Shown here: positions 1 to 10,356 of the stretch, one piece after another
Layout of the letters: the number at the start of each line of letters is the position of its first letter
Numbering within the stretch: position 1 is the first letter of the stretch
Assembly (NCBI RefSeq): GCF_033473495.1
Contig: NC_088941.1
Location: 2,170,001 to 2,234,000, forward strand
Reading direction: 5' to 3'
DNA length: 64,000 bases
Source: Cercospora beticola
Lineage: Eukaryota; Ascomycota; Dothideomycetes; Mycosphaerellales; Mycosphaerellaceae
The notes under the pieces: generated by a model
The model's database searches: none
Seen by the model: the letters and a program-made list of their open reading frames with translations, nothing else
What the model was told of the DNA's origin: nothing
Translations under genes and position numbers: made by a program

Positions 1-1202
1 TCATCCCCTTCCTGCGCCTCCTCTGGCTCTGCAAGCTTCATGCGCACCCAGTCTCCCATAATCCCATCACCCAATATCTCCAGATGCTTTGCTTTCTTGG
101 CCATCGTAAGAACCCCACTCAGTCCCTCCACGCTGTCTAGAGTCATCATCTCCTGTGCCGTCGCGGATCTGTTCTCGCCACCGTCTCCACAGCATGCGGA
201 CCAGAACCATGTATCGCGCGGCGCGATCAGCACAAGCTTCTTCGGCGAAAGCTCAGGGAGAAGCCTGTCAAGTCCTTCCAGCGCATGCAGACCGTTAGGG
301 AACTTGTATTTTTCCAGAACGACACGGAGGTCCCCGATTTCCTTGATAGCCTCAGTCCTCATCGTACGAAGCGTATCGCCTAGGTGCTTGAGAGAACCGA
401 ATTGGAAAGTATTGAGTCCAAAAAACACCGGTTGCGCCTCATGACGGATCTGCTTCGAGACTTTGAGGATGTCGAGCGTCTCAGCCAGCCCCTGCACCTG
501 GAAATTGATACTCGGAAGTATCTGAGAACCGCCAGCTGGGGGAAGCTCTGCCTCAGCATCATCTCGAGACTGTACACCAAGTTGACTGTCCCAGTCGTAG
601 AGCACTTGACTGTCTATTATAAGACCAGGTTTCGGGTAGACCAAGAGCATCTTGTAGATCTTCTCCCGAATTTCTGGAGGTAGCGCCATGAAGTCAAAAG
701 TGCCGTCTCGCTCCGGCTCGAGTATGTCGCGCAGACAAACCCGTGCAGCCTCAGCAGAGATGGTAAACTCGGCTTCGAAGTCTGTCAACGTTCTTCCGTT
801 GTCGAGAAGCCGATTGCACGTCAACGGAATGTCAAACTCCTTTACGGTTTCGTAGAGGCCATGAATGCTGTGTTCGAATGGACCATCATAGTCGCTTTCC
901 AGGGCGCTCGTGCCATGTGCCATGCGGTGGTACTTGCTTCTTTCCTCTTGTACCTCGCCCACGAACATCAATAGAGCCTCGTCAGCGAAGTATCCAAAAC
1001 TCCGGAGAATGTTGTAGTGGATACTCTGCATAGTCTGCGGTCTCAGGTCCTGCATCACGAGCATCATGACAATCAGTTCGCTCGTAGTATACGGCGGCTT
1101 GTCCTCACTGAAGCGCCACGGCCGGATCACCTCCACCACTTCATCCTTCAGGGGACGAACTGGCTCAGTGGGCTCGAAGATCGGGCGCTTTGGTGGGGCC
1201 AT
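1..1202 (-). CDS. Hypothetical protein with an LPxEIR (F-box/2EXR-like) segment, truncated by the window edge
   Basis: The minus-strand frame opens with ATG at 1202-1200 and stays open for 400 codons to the window start, so the C-terminus is missing. No intron is needed. Around residues 173-187 it has an LPPEIREKIYKMLL segment, followed further on by a SKQIRHEAQPVFF-like stretch. That pairing is characteristic of the large fungal family of F-box/2EXR-like proteins, in which an LPxEIR helix precedes a CRQIRxEA helix. The region before it (about 170 residues) has no recognised domain. The role is unknown; such proteins are often annotated only as F-box-like or hypothetical. It is the first of two minus-strand genes at this end, 785 bp downstream of the ligase gene. 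I am confident it is coding, because the open frame is long and protein-like, but not of its function. Confidence 0.8.
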   Translation of the reverse strand, partial: MAPPKRPIFEPTEPVRPLKDEVVEVIRPWRFSEDKPPYTTSELIVMMLVMQDLRPQTMQSIHYNILRSFGYFADEALLMFVGEVQEERSKYHRMAHGTSALESDYDGPFEHSIHGLYETVKEFDIPLTCNRLLDNGRTLTDFEAEFTISAEAARVCLRDILEPERDGTFDFMALPPEIREKIYKMLLVYPKPGLIIDSQVLYDWDSQLGVQSRDDAEAELPPAGGSQILPSINFQVQGLAETLDILKVSKQIRHEAQPVFFGLNTFQFGSLKHLGDTLRTMRTEAIKEIGDLRVVLEKYKFPNGLHALEGLDRLLPELSPKKLVLIAPRDTWFWSACCGDGGENRSATAQEMMTLDSVEGLSGVLTMAKKAKHLEILGDGIMGDWVRMKLAEPEEAQEGD

Positions 1203-1986
1203 GGTGCAGGATAGAACGTGCGCAGTAGCACGACCCGTTGTATCCAAGATCACAGGTGTCTCTGACGCCATCCTGGTCTTTGTGTTCGTCTGGTCGGATG
1301 TCAACTGTTTGGGGGATGTTCAGGCTTCGGAGTCGATGGTTGGAATGGACTCGATGCGAGTGTCGGCGAAATGTTCAGCTGTATGTCGGCCGGTCGGGTG
1401 CGATAAGGGTTGTGTATTGCAGTGCGTCCGTTCGGGTTGCGCAGCTTGAACTCGAAGCACAAAATGATGGTGACCTGATGTGAAATCTCTGATCGATCTG
1501 CAGGTCGAGGGACTGAAATACTAAAAGTGGCATTGGGATTCGGCAAAGATGCTCCACTTGCAGCGGTGAATGGCTGCTAAATTCACTGCGGCAAGCACTG
1601 ACGTGCATGTGATAATTTATGGTGGCAAGGTCTTGCATCATGCTACGTTCCGCAGTCGGGAATCGTGCCTTTATAGCCATTCGAATGTGCGTATACTTGA
1701 TCCCAATGGGTGGTGGCTCGGGTGAAGTGTATTGTAAAAGTGCAGGCTCTCCACGACTTCTGTTTCCGCGTCTTGGATGTTCTCCCATCCGCGTTTGCTT
1801 GCAGTCTAGATAAGAAGTCAGCTTGATCGAGACACCTTTGTTCCAATGCTTGCCAAGCAGGAATGCGAGCTGTTTAGAGCAGCCATGTGTCTTAAGGGTG
1901 CGCCGTCGCTCCCTTCGATGCCGCAAACCTTCATGCCTTGTGGTGTCCAATATGCAATCCATAAATAGTCAGATCTCATGCTAATG
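1203..1986. other. Intergenic, no gene seen
   Basis: Lies between the ligase stop and the start of the edge gene, both on the minus strand, so it must hold the ligase 3' end and the promoter of the edge gene. Open frames here, the longest 195 codons on the minus strand, show no domain-like composition and overlap in several frames. Nothing else is supported. Confidence 0.5.
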
Positions 1987-4900
1987 CTATGCCGTACCAA
2001 CCCACTCCCGCTCTCCAACAAACAAAGTACGCTCCCGGGTATCATCAAACAATGTAGCTCCAAGAAAATGCAGTTTCAACTTCTCCTCCCCTCGATCATG
2101 TCCCTCACAGAGTTCCAGAACCCTCCAATCGTACACTTCGATGCGTTCTCGAAACTTCCCCTCATTCAATCCTCGGATCTGTCGAAGCATCTCTCTCGTA
2201 GCCCGTGTCCGCCTACTCTCCACAAGAACAATCTTGCGCATATCTTGATGTGACTGACTCTCTGAGACAATCTGCGACAGGGCCGCGTGCGAGAACGAAT
2301 TGCGGTCCCAGTGCGCCAGTGCTGGTGTAGTTGTAGCGTGGTGCGAACCAAGCAAGTTGTCCACGATATACGGAGTCGCTTCGATGCATGGCGTGAGGAA
2401 GACCACAGCATCTCGGAATGGGCACCTGCTGCTTCGTGCGCACCGTGATTGTGAGCGATCACGATCTGCCTGTGAGTGCTGAGCGTCTCGCTCAGGCAGA
2501 TGAGTGACAGGGGCAACAGTGTTCATGATCGCACTGGCAGGTACGACAGGCCGAGAGGAGATCTGCTGCGGTTTGCTCGGACGCTGTGGCTGCGCAGTAC
2601 CATTTGCTATGTTAGTAATCTCGCTCAAAGGCGACGAAGGCACTCGATTCGACCTTGGCTGCAAGCTCGGCTTGGGCTTCTCCAGACAGACTCGCTTGAT
2701 CGGGCTACTCAGCGTTGAGACCTCTGTCAGCGATCTCTTTCTGCTTGAAGCATGTTGTACCTCAGAACGGCGCCTGGCTGACGATGATATGATTGCCGAA
2801 CTGGTGCTAGTGTTGGGAAAGCTCGTCCTCATAGTTGGTGTGTCCAGCAATGAAGTCTCTGGCTTGCCAATCGTCCTCGAAGTCGGAGAGACTGTCGATC
2901 TGGACGACCCCGACAGACTCTCCTTCTCGATCTTCTTCTTGCAGCTGCGCTCCAGCTTGTTCATCCACCTCTGCATCTCTTGCGATTCAGAATCTGAGGG
3001 CGCAGCTCGGGACGCTTTGCCCTTCTGCTGAAGTTCCTGGAAGGTCACACAATCCATCCAGTCGCGATCTTCGTGCAGCTTCTTGACGCGAGGATGACGG
3101 AGCATGAGATAGTTACAACTCGACGGCTTCTCATATCCCGATCCAAGTACCTCGAATACGAGGGGTCGGTTGAACAGCACCGACATTTTGATCGCGCGGG
3201 GACCATCGATTTCAATGTCTGCTGCTTGATTGGCGGAGCCAGGTATGATTGCTCTGAGATTTCCTAGGACATTAGCAGTCTCCAGTACTGCTTGCGGAAT
3301 GCATCTCTCCTGCTCAATAGAGCCAACGTGCGTGAATTTGGGCCGCGCCCCATACATGCGAACCTCTTCCTTATTCAACAGGCAGCCGAGATGAAAGGTG
3401 GTCCACTTGATGAAGGCCTTGCCGCCAGCTGTGGCAGCTTGTTGTGCGTTGTAGCTCGCACCAATCACTGCGAAGTCTTCTTCATCTCCAGCGCCCGCGA
3501 TATAGTCCTTCTTCAGCTTAATGTAGCTGTGGCTATAACTCGCAGGATTCGCTTCGATGGAGAAATACGGCACATAACAAGGCTTTAATACGACACCCTC
3601 GGATCTCTTCGCATTGGCCATCGAGAAGTGCTGCAGCAGCAGCTCTTTAGCTCTCTCTGGCTGCGCAAAGTCGATCTTCGTCCAGTCAGCACCCATAGCT
3701 CGCCCATGAATCTTCTTGTACGTCTCCCGTAGCCATATTCGCCGCTCATCGATCGGTTTGTTCATGATGATTTCTTCGTCGAGCAGCAGCAAATCGAAGA
3801 ATACAATGGCGAGATGCTCATGTGCCTTTGGCAGCGAGTCTTGATCAGCGCCAATGGACACACCTGATCGCAGTACATGCTTCCGGATCTCCTCGAATGG
3901 CAGAATGCGATCTTTCGGGTCAGAGAACACAACAAGCTCGGCGAGGAGAATGGCATGCTTCTTGAACCTGCAGTCAGGCTTCCCTAGACGTAGAGACTGT
4001 ACCAACGTGTCGTGTACACCACGTCGATCTCGCGTTGAATCCTTGCCACTCTTGGAGAAGATCTTGATGCAGTGCAAAGGGTTTGTGGACCTTCGCAGGT
4101 CGATATGAATCTCGCAATACTCACCATCGTACTTGCGTTCCAGTACCCATGGTTTCGATCCCATCATTCGCATGCAAGAGTCAATGCTTCGACCCTTGTG
4201 GAAATGTGGCCTACTAATCTTTGTCCCGACGACAGGTTTGAGTATTTGAGCATCAGCGATACTCTTGCGATGAAGAGCTTCCGATCTTCGATCTGGCGTG
4301 TCCGGATACTTGTGCAAGGCTGTCTTAAGCAGTGTCAGAGCCGCTTCAAAGTCGCACTGGAAGCGAAGCAGATCTCGCAGCAGGAAATGAAAGGCTTTCA
4401 GAAAAATGTTGTCGTCGCACTGAAGTGGTCGAAAGTCCTTGAGGATGAGTCGAATCAGCCACTTGCCTTCTATTGGACTTGCCCGATTGAAGACATTGCT
4501 GAGGAGTTTGTCTCGAGTCTCCGAGGATCCAGGTGGCAGTCTGGGTACTGTCGGATCGGAGAAGACGGAATGCCCAGCCAGTGACTGCAGCATGCAATCA
4601 ACATCGTCGACAGTCAGAGCAGGGATAGCAGGCGGCCCTCCTTCTGCGTGCACTCTTTCAAAGCATTTTGCAAGATCGCCAGCTCCCGGTTCGTTGTAGG
4701 CCGCGAGAAGCTTTTTACGTGCAATCGAGAAACCAAGTGCGCGGCCCAAAGTCCTGCAAAGGCGATCTGCCTGGAGCCCGTATACTCGATCTGTTCGCCA
4801 GTGCGGTAATAGTGTGGAGAGAAGACCGCAAGAGCCCTCGATGTTGAGATCGTTGATCTGTCGGCGATGGGACGCGAACCAGCGACTCACGAGTTCCCTG

Positions 4901-4998
4901 TATCGCTCTGGCTTCTCGGAAGAGAGCAACTTCTCGTGCAGCTCAACATTCTCCAGTCGCTCCAATAATACGCACGCCTCTTTGAATGGAAATGGCAT
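1987..4998 (-). CDS. ATP-dependent DNA ligase with a fungal-specific C-terminal region
   Basis: Single-exon gene of 1003 residues. It seals DNA nicks through an enzyme-AMP intermediate, probably in the nucleus. Motif I is KYDGEYCEIH with the predicted adenylated lysine at residue 289. Further ligase motifs follow in order: a FSKSGKDST segment, ILLAELVVF (motif III glutamate), FFDLLLLDEE, EGVVLKPC (motif IV) and YIKLKKDYI (motif V). The first ~270 residues resemble the helical DNA-binding domain of the LigI/LigIV group. After the OB-fold region comes a low-complexity Ser/Arg-rich linker and a conserved-looking C-terminal block (about residues 850-1003). I do not recognise the tandem BRCT domains expected of a canonical DNA ligase IV, so this is probably a divergent fungal ligase paralogue rather than the main LIG4. 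It is transcribed divergently from the seryl-tRNA synthetase gene. Confidence 0.92.
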   Translation of the reverse strand: MPFPFKEACVLLERLENVELHEKLLSSEKPERYRELVSRWFASHRRQINDLNIEGSCGLLSTLLPHWRTDRVYGLQADRLCRTLGRALGFSIARKKLLAAYNEPGAGDLAKCFERVHAEGGPPAIPALTVDDVDCMLQSLAGHSVFSDPTVPRLPPGSSETRDKLLSNVFNRASPIEGKWLIRLILKDFRPLQCDDNIFLKAFHFLLRDLLRFQCDFEAALTLLKTALHKYPDTPDRRSEALHRKSIADAQILKPVVGTKISRPHFHKGRSIDSCMRMMGSKPWVLERKYDGEYCEIHIDLRRSTNPLHCIKIFSKSGKDSTRDRRGVHDTLVQSLRLGKPDCRFKKHAILLAELVVFSDPKDRILPFEEIRKHVLRSGVSIGADQDSLPKAHEHLAIVFFDLLLLDEEIIMNKPIDERRIWLRETYKKIHGRAMGADWTKIDFAQPERAKELLLQHFSMANAKRSEGVVLKPCYVPYFSIEANPASYSHSYIKLKKDYIAGAGDEEDFAVIGASYNAQQAATAGGKAFIKWTTFHLGCLLNKEEVRMYGARPKFTHVGSIEQERCIPQAVLETANVLGNLRAIIPGSANQAADIEIDGPRAIKMSVLFNRPLVFEVLGSGYEKPSSCNYLMLRHPRVKKLHEDRDWMDCVTFQELQQKGKASRAAPSDSESQEMQRWMNKLERSCKKKIEKESLSGSSRSTVSPTSRTIGKPETSLLDTPTMRTSFPNTSTSSAIISSSARRRSEVQHASSRKRSLTEVSTLSSPIKRVCLEKPKPSLQPRSNRVPSSPLSEITNIANGTAQPQRPSKPQQISSRPVVPASAIMNTVAPVTHLPERDAQHSQADRDRSQSRCARSSRCPFRDAVVFLTPCIEATPYIVDNLLGSHHATTTPALAHWDRNSFSHAALSQIVSESQSHQDMRKIVLVESRRTRATREMLRQIRGLNEGKFRERIEVYDWRVLELCEGHDRGEEKLKLHFLGATLFDDTRERTLFVGEREWVGTA

Positions 4999-5395
4999 GC
5001 TCGATAAGATGCTGGTTGTTTATGCCGGAGGAATGATACGCTATGGTCACCGGAGAGTACTGCGCGATCATAATGAAGGTGGAGCTCCGGTAGAGCCAAA
5101 GGTCCGCCCAAGTGAATCTGAGGAAGGCCCAAGTGAGAGGAGGATGAAGGACGCAAGGGAAGTGGCGACGCGTGATCGCGTGATGGAGCGCGTCGTGGAG
5201 TGAGCAACAAAGAAACAGGCACGGCGAATCAGATGTGGCCGCAGTCAGCTCCGTCGCCTGCCCCACCACATTTGTCCCGCCAGCATTGGAGACAGTCACG
5301 CCGAGTCACACAAAACCGCTGGCTCATACTCTCGACGCCCTCTTCTGATCGAACTCCGACACACTCACAGAGACTATACCAAGACAGGCGCCATC
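4999..5395. promoter_or_regulatory. Divergent promoter region between DNA ligase and seryl-tRNA synthetase
   Basis: A 397-bp gap between the start codons of two divergently transcribed genes, so it should contain both promoters and both 5' UTRs. I do not see a clear TATA box or a recognised binding site. The call rests on position only. Confidence 0.5.
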
Positions 5396-6871
5396 ATGTT
5401 GGACATCAACGATTTCATCAAGGACCGCGGCGGAAATCCCGAAAAGATCAAAGAGTCACAGCGAAGACGGCATGCTCCAGAAGAAGTGGTTGACGAAGTC
5501 ATTGCGCTGTTCGAAGATCACAGAAAGACACAATATGCTGCAGGGACAGAAATGGGCGCGAAGATCAACGCTGTGCAAAAAGCCATGGGCGCAAACAAGA
5601 AAGCAAAAGGCGATCCAGAAGAGTTCAAGGCTTTGGTGAAGCAGAAGGAGGAACTAGCCAAAGAAAAGGCAGAACTCGAAAAGCAGGCAGCAGACAAGCA
5701 GAAGGAACTTCTCAAGAAGGCCAAGAGCATTGGAAACTATGTGCACGACAGCGTGCCGATTTCTGACAACGAAGACAACAACGCCGTCATCCGCACGTGG
5801 GCACCCGAAGGAGTCGAAGTCGCAAAGAAGGACTGCATGTCGCACCACGAGGTTCTCACGCGGATAGACGGCTATGATCCAGAACGCGGTGTGAAGATTG
5901 TTGGACATCGCGGCTACTGTTTGACTGGCTACGGTCTGTTCCTCAATCTGGCCCTCATCAATTACGGCCTGGAGTTCCTCTTCAACAAAGGCTACAAGCC
6001 CAATCAGCCACCATTTTTCATGCTGCGTGAAGCCATGGCCAAGACTGCACAACTCGAGCAATTCGATGAGGAGCTATACAAGGTGACAGAAAAGGAGAAC
6101 GACCCGGCCACGGACAAGTATCTGATCGCAACCTCTGAGCAGCCTATTTCTGCTCTACACGAGGGCGAATGGCTGAACCCAACGGACCTTCCCATCAAGT
6201 ACGCCGGCTACTCAACATGTTTCCGCAAAGAAGCTGGCTCGCACGGCAAAGACGCGTGGGGCATTTTCCGTGTCCACCAGTTCGAAAAGATCGAGCAATT
6301 CATCTTCTGCAGCCCTGAGAAGTCATGGGAGCACTTTGACGAAATGATCAACACTTCAGAAGAGTTCTACAAGTCCCTGAAAATTCCATACCAAGTCGTC
6401 GCAATTGTCTCCGGCGCGCTGAATAACGCTGCTTCCAAGAAGTTCGACCTCGAAGCCTGGTTCCCCTTCCAGGGTGAGTACAAGGAACTCGTCTCCTGCT
6501 CCAACTGCACAGACTACCAAACCCGCGAGCTCGAAGTGCGATTCGGACAGAAGAAGCAGACCGACGCCAGCTTCCAAAAGTCATACGTTCACGCTCTCAA
6601 CTCCACTCTTTGCGCCACAGAGCGAGCACTGTGCTGCGTGCTGGAGAACTATCAGCGCGAAGACGGCATCGAAGTGCCGGAGGTCCTACGCAAATACATT
6701 CCGGGCCAGCCAGAATTCTTGCCATATGTAAAGGAACTGCCCAAGGATTCAACTTCGCTCAAAGCGAAGGGAGTCGCTGACCAGAAGAAGGGCGGCGGAA
6801 AGCCGCAGCTTCCAGCTGAGGGAGAGGTAGTTTCGCGGCCGAAGGCTGTTGCTGAGGAGAAGCGTTCATAG
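5396..6871 (+). CDS. SES1: Seryl-tRNA synthetase, cytoplasmic
   Basis: Intronless, 491 residues. It charges tRNA-Ser with serine in the cytosol. The N-terminal ~115 residues form the Lys/Glu-rich long antiparallel coiled coil that binds the tRNA long variable arm. The class II catalytic core follows, with the motif 2 region ([20 protein letters not shown], the ATP and acceptor-end site) around residues 280-300 and motif 3 ([20 protein letters not shown]) near residue 415. [14 protein letters not shown] is the serine-binding TxE segment. The last ~40 residues form a Lys-rich tail typical of eukaryotic cytosolic SerRS. The start ATG is preceded by CCATC and begins the usual MLDINDF sequence. 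Length matches the family. Confidence 0.98.
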   Translation: MLDINDFIKDRGGNPEKIKESQRRRHAPEEVVDEVIALFEDHRKTQYAAGTEMGAKINAVQKAMGANKKAKGDPEEFKALVKQKEELAKEKAELEKQAADKQKELLKKAKSIGNYVHDSVPISDNEDNNAVIRTWAPEGVEVAKKDCMSHHEVLTRIDGYDPERGVKIVGHRGYCLTGYGLFLNLALINYGLEFLFNKGYKPNQPPFFMLREAMAKTAQLEQFDEELYKVTEKENDPATDKYLIATSEQPISALHEGEWLNPTDLPIKYAGYSTCFRKEAGSHGKDAWGIFRVHQFEKIEQFIFCSPEKSWEHFDEMINTSEEFYKSLKIPYQVVAIVSGALNNAASKKFDLEAWFPFQGEYKELVSCSNCTDYQTRELEVRFGQKKQTDASFQKSYVHALNSTLCATERALCCVLENYQREDGIEVPEVLRKYIPGQPEFLPYVKELPKDSTSLKAKGVADQKKGGGKPQLPAEGEVVSRPKAVAEEKRS

Positions 6872-7414
6872 ATGACGATCAGGTCGAACAGGATGTTGAC
6901 AAGAATGAAACTCGATTGTCAGGAGGAGATGACTGTACGCTTGCAGCATCCGCGACAATTGTCGGCAATGCCATCTCGATTTCATGGTTTGTAAGTCTTA
7001 CATAGCGACCAGATCGAAATTGCAAAGAAGCCATCAGCAGTCTAGAGCAGTGGGAGCGGCCATTCGGGCCTCTGTCGCCAAGACCGCATGTTCCCGATGA
7101 TGCCTTCCGCGTGCCTCTGATTGCCCACTTCCGTAGTCGAGTTTCTCGATTTACTACACAGCATTGATGTCTAGCGTCCGAGGGACACTGCAGATGCCAG
7201 TGATGGGCGTTCTTGGCCGGGAGTCGAGCTGAGCTGAGCTGAGCTGAATTCAAGGAGAAAGCGCGATTCATGCCTCAGGCCACCATCGGTCTTTTGGAGG
7301 GACACGACAGCAACCTCAACAAGCGTGCTGGAGTCGCATGACATGTTTGCGCCGTACATAGATCCAACTTACAATGATTCTGCGATAACCCCACTGCGCC
7401 GTGTGTAATCAACT
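6872..7414. other. Intergenic with a short GAGCT microrepeat
   Basis: A 543-bp gap between two plus-strand genes that should contain the SES1 terminator and the SWA2 promoter. The only internal structure seen is four perfect copies of the pentamer GAGCT at 7226-7245. Open frames in it are short and unconvincing. Confidence 0.5.
7226..7245. repeat. (GAGCT)x4 microsatellite
   Basis: Four contiguous perfect copies of a 5-bp unit about 170 bp upstream of the SWA2 start codon. Seen directly; no function assigned. Confidence 0.9.
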
Positions 7415-10134
7415 ATGGACGACCTACTCGGCGAAGATTGGCAGAAGCCAGCGAAGCCAACGACGACTTCCAATCCACCTCCTTTGAACCCGAGCACATT
7501 CGCGTCGAATTATAGCAGCTTACGAGCTAGCCCAGCTTTAACGCCATCGAGGAGTGCATCACCGAACTTCAGTCGTCCAGCGAGCACAGTCAATGGCAGC
7601 AGCAGCACCTCAAAGCCAGCTGGAGGCGACGCATTTGGCAATCTGCTGGGATCGAAGAAGCCAACGGGGAACAACTTATCCATTCAGGAACGGCAAAGGC
7701 AATTGATTGAAGAGAAGCGTCGGCAGCAAGAACAGCAATCTTCACAATGGGACACATTGGGCAGCGGCAGAGGGACGCCAGAGGTGCGAGGCCCATCACC
7801 TGGGATACCTCAACAACAGCAGGATGGAGAGGACGATATTATGGCTGCGTTCAACAAAGATGCGCCGGTAGACAAGTCTAGTCATTTCCCGCCTCCTAGC
7901 TCGGCCATGGAGAGTGGGCGAAGCACACCTGCATCGCAGCCAGCCAAGGCGCCCGCGAGCAATGGAGCTTTCGATGAGGATGATGACCCATTCGGCCTGG
8001 GATCTGTACCACAGCGAAGTACAGCGAACACTTCCGCTCCTGCGTTTCAAACCAACGGAGACGAAGATGACATTTTGGGCGATCTGGGCAAGCCAGTCAC
8101 AGCACGTCCTGCGAAGCCCGCAGAGCCAGCACGGCCGGCACAGAGGCAAGAGGCAACAGAAAGCTGGGGAAACGAGCAAACAGATGATAAGGCATTGGCA
8201 GAACTGGTAGACATGGGCTTTCCCGCAGATAACGCAAAGCTGGCTCTCGCAGAGAACGGAGGCGACGTGCAGGGGGCGGTTGGGTGGCTCTTGCAACAGG
8301 CACATGAAGAGTCGAAACAGAAAGCCCGAGCCGAGGCTGGAGAGAGAAAACGCAGTCCATCTACATCCCACAGGAGTCCACAGCGAAGACCTCGCGAACA
8401 AGACAACGTCCCGGCTTGGATGCGAGAGGAGTCACGATCGGGTTCGGCCAATGGCCGTCGGCAGGACAGTCGATCACCAGCAAATGGCGAGAAGGACGCG
8501 GCAGCAGTGGCACAGGAATATGGCTCGAAATTCTTGAAGGGCGCCACCTCTCTGTGGAAAGCCAGTCAAAAACAAATGGCGAAGACTGTAGCAGAGTTCC
8601 AACAGGAGCGCGACCCAAGCCAGCCGAAGTGGATGCAGGAGGCGTCTGCTGACTCAAGCAGATCCAGCAGCCAACGTAGACAGGATACTGTTCGGCAGAA
8701 GCAACGCGAGGTTGACGCCACAGATGAAGCTGCAATGCTTGATGCTCCTCGTGATAGACCCCAGAAACCTCAGAGACCACCTGCAGCAGAAAGACCGGCT
8801 CCACCGACCTCAAGCTATCGCGATCCGGAGGAACCCGTTCCACAGAGGCCTGCAGCTCAGCCCAGATTTATGAATCAGCCAGCGCCATCCCAGCCGCAGC
8901 GACCTCCCTCCAAACTTACAAGACAAGATATTGAGGATCAAGCTGCCCAGGCATATGTGAGCTCTGCTCGTCGAAGGAAAGCTCCACCGAAACCTGAGCC
9001 TCAGCCTGAGCCCGAAGTTGATCTCTTCAGCCCTGTGCCAGCACAAGCTGCGGCACCCAAGGCACCTGCCTCACGCCCTACGCCCTCACCGATACCTACG
9101 CGACCAAAAGCCCCTCCTCGGAATGTACCCAGCATAGCTCCATCTGCGCTGTCGACTTCCGCCCAGCACCGCAAAGCAGGAGGAGAAGCCTTCAAGCGGG
9201 GCGACTACGCTTCAGCGCACGAGTCATATGCCGCAGCGTTACGTCCACTTCCAGCACAGCACCCTCTCACGATTATCGTGCTCAGCAATAGATCACTCAC
9301 AGCGCTCAAGACTGGAGATCCGAAGCTGGCCATTTCTGATGCTGATCAAGCTCTCGAGGTCATCGGTCCCAGCCAGGGTGTCGGCGAGACAATCGATCTT
9401 GGCGCAGGAGAGGGAACAAAAGACATGCGAGAGTTCTACGGCAAAGCTTTGATGCGCAAGGCAGAAGCACTCGAGCATCTTGAAAAATGGAGTGACGCTG
9501 CAGCGGTTTGGCGGATAGCGGTCGAAGGCGGTATCGGCGGCGCCGTCAGTATCAGGGGTCGGGATCGTTGCGAGAAGTCTGCTGCGCCGAAACCTGCCAC
9601 TGCTGCTGCTCCTAAGAAAGCTGCACCCACGCCGTCTCGAGCAGCAGCCCCGGCCAAGTCTCTGGGCAATAGCGTCAAACGGCCTACCCTCCCTGGTCCC
9701 AAGGAGACTGCCGCTGTCAATAAGCTTCGCGCGCAAAACGCTGCTGCTGATAAAGCTGACGATGAGAAGTTCGCTTTGACTGATCAAGTTGAAGCAAGAC
9801 TTACAAACTGGAAGGGCGGAAAGGCCGATAATCTGAGAGCGCTGTTGCAGAGTCTGGATGGCATTCTCTGGGAGGGCGCAGGGTGGAAGAAGGTGGGCAT
9901 GAGTGATTTGGTGTTGCCGAACAAGGTGAAACTTATCTATATGAAGGCTATCGCCAAGGTACATCCTGATAAGGTAAGACTATTTCCCTTCCTGTGGGTA
10001 TGAGGCTATGTGTTTACTGACTGATTTGAAAGATTGCCCAAGACGCTACGACAGAGCAGAGGATGATTAGCGCGGCGGTGTTCAGCACGTTGAACGAGGC
10101 GTGGGACAAGTTCAAGAAGGACAATGGGTTGTAG
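7415..10134 (+). CDS. SWA2: Auxilin-like J-protein, clathrin uncoating factor (UBA-TPR-J domain)
   Basis: Two exons, 7415-9973 and 10033-10134, with a 59-bp GTAAGA...AG intron that falls directly after the HPD-K codons. The product has 886 residues. The architecture is that of yeast Swa2: a long disordered N-terminus with acidic DPF-type clathrin/adaptor motifs (DDDPFGLG near residue 190), a UBA domain about residues 257-297 (LVDMGFPADNAKLAL), a Pro/Gln-rich linker, a TPR block about residues 585-690 (AFKRGDYASAHESYAAALR), and a C-terminal J domain. The J domain carries the HPD tripeptide required to stimulate Hsp70, which strips clathrin from coated vesicles. Without splicing, the J domain would end about ten residues after HPD, so the intron is needed for function. 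Identification is strong. Confidence 0.94.
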
Positions 10135-10356
10135 TGGACTGCAGAGCCGTGGCCACAGTTGTGCACTCAATGATGATCAGCGATAAGTCGTGAGTAGAGA
10201 GTGAAGGCAGTGTCGAGCGCGTTTGCCGTGAGCTGCAGCTCATCGTCGCTCCTGCCCAACGGCGCGTGTTGTTGTCTGCACTTGAACTTTCTCCCGCTTC
10301 TTTACTTCTTCGCCTCTCCGCGCACTTCCACTTCTCACCACCAACCACAACACAAC

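Noticed and set aside
1375..1962. 195-codon minus-strand open frame between the edge gene and the ligase
   Set aside because: Basic, Cys/Ser/Arg-rich translation without domain character; overlapped by equally long frames on both strands.
4072..4584. 170-codon plus-strand frame inside the ligase gene
   Set aside because: Antisense shadow of a well-supported coding region.
7226..7245. GAGCT pentamer run as a switch-like or regulatory element
   Set aside because: Only four copies and no supporting context; recorded as a microsatellite only.
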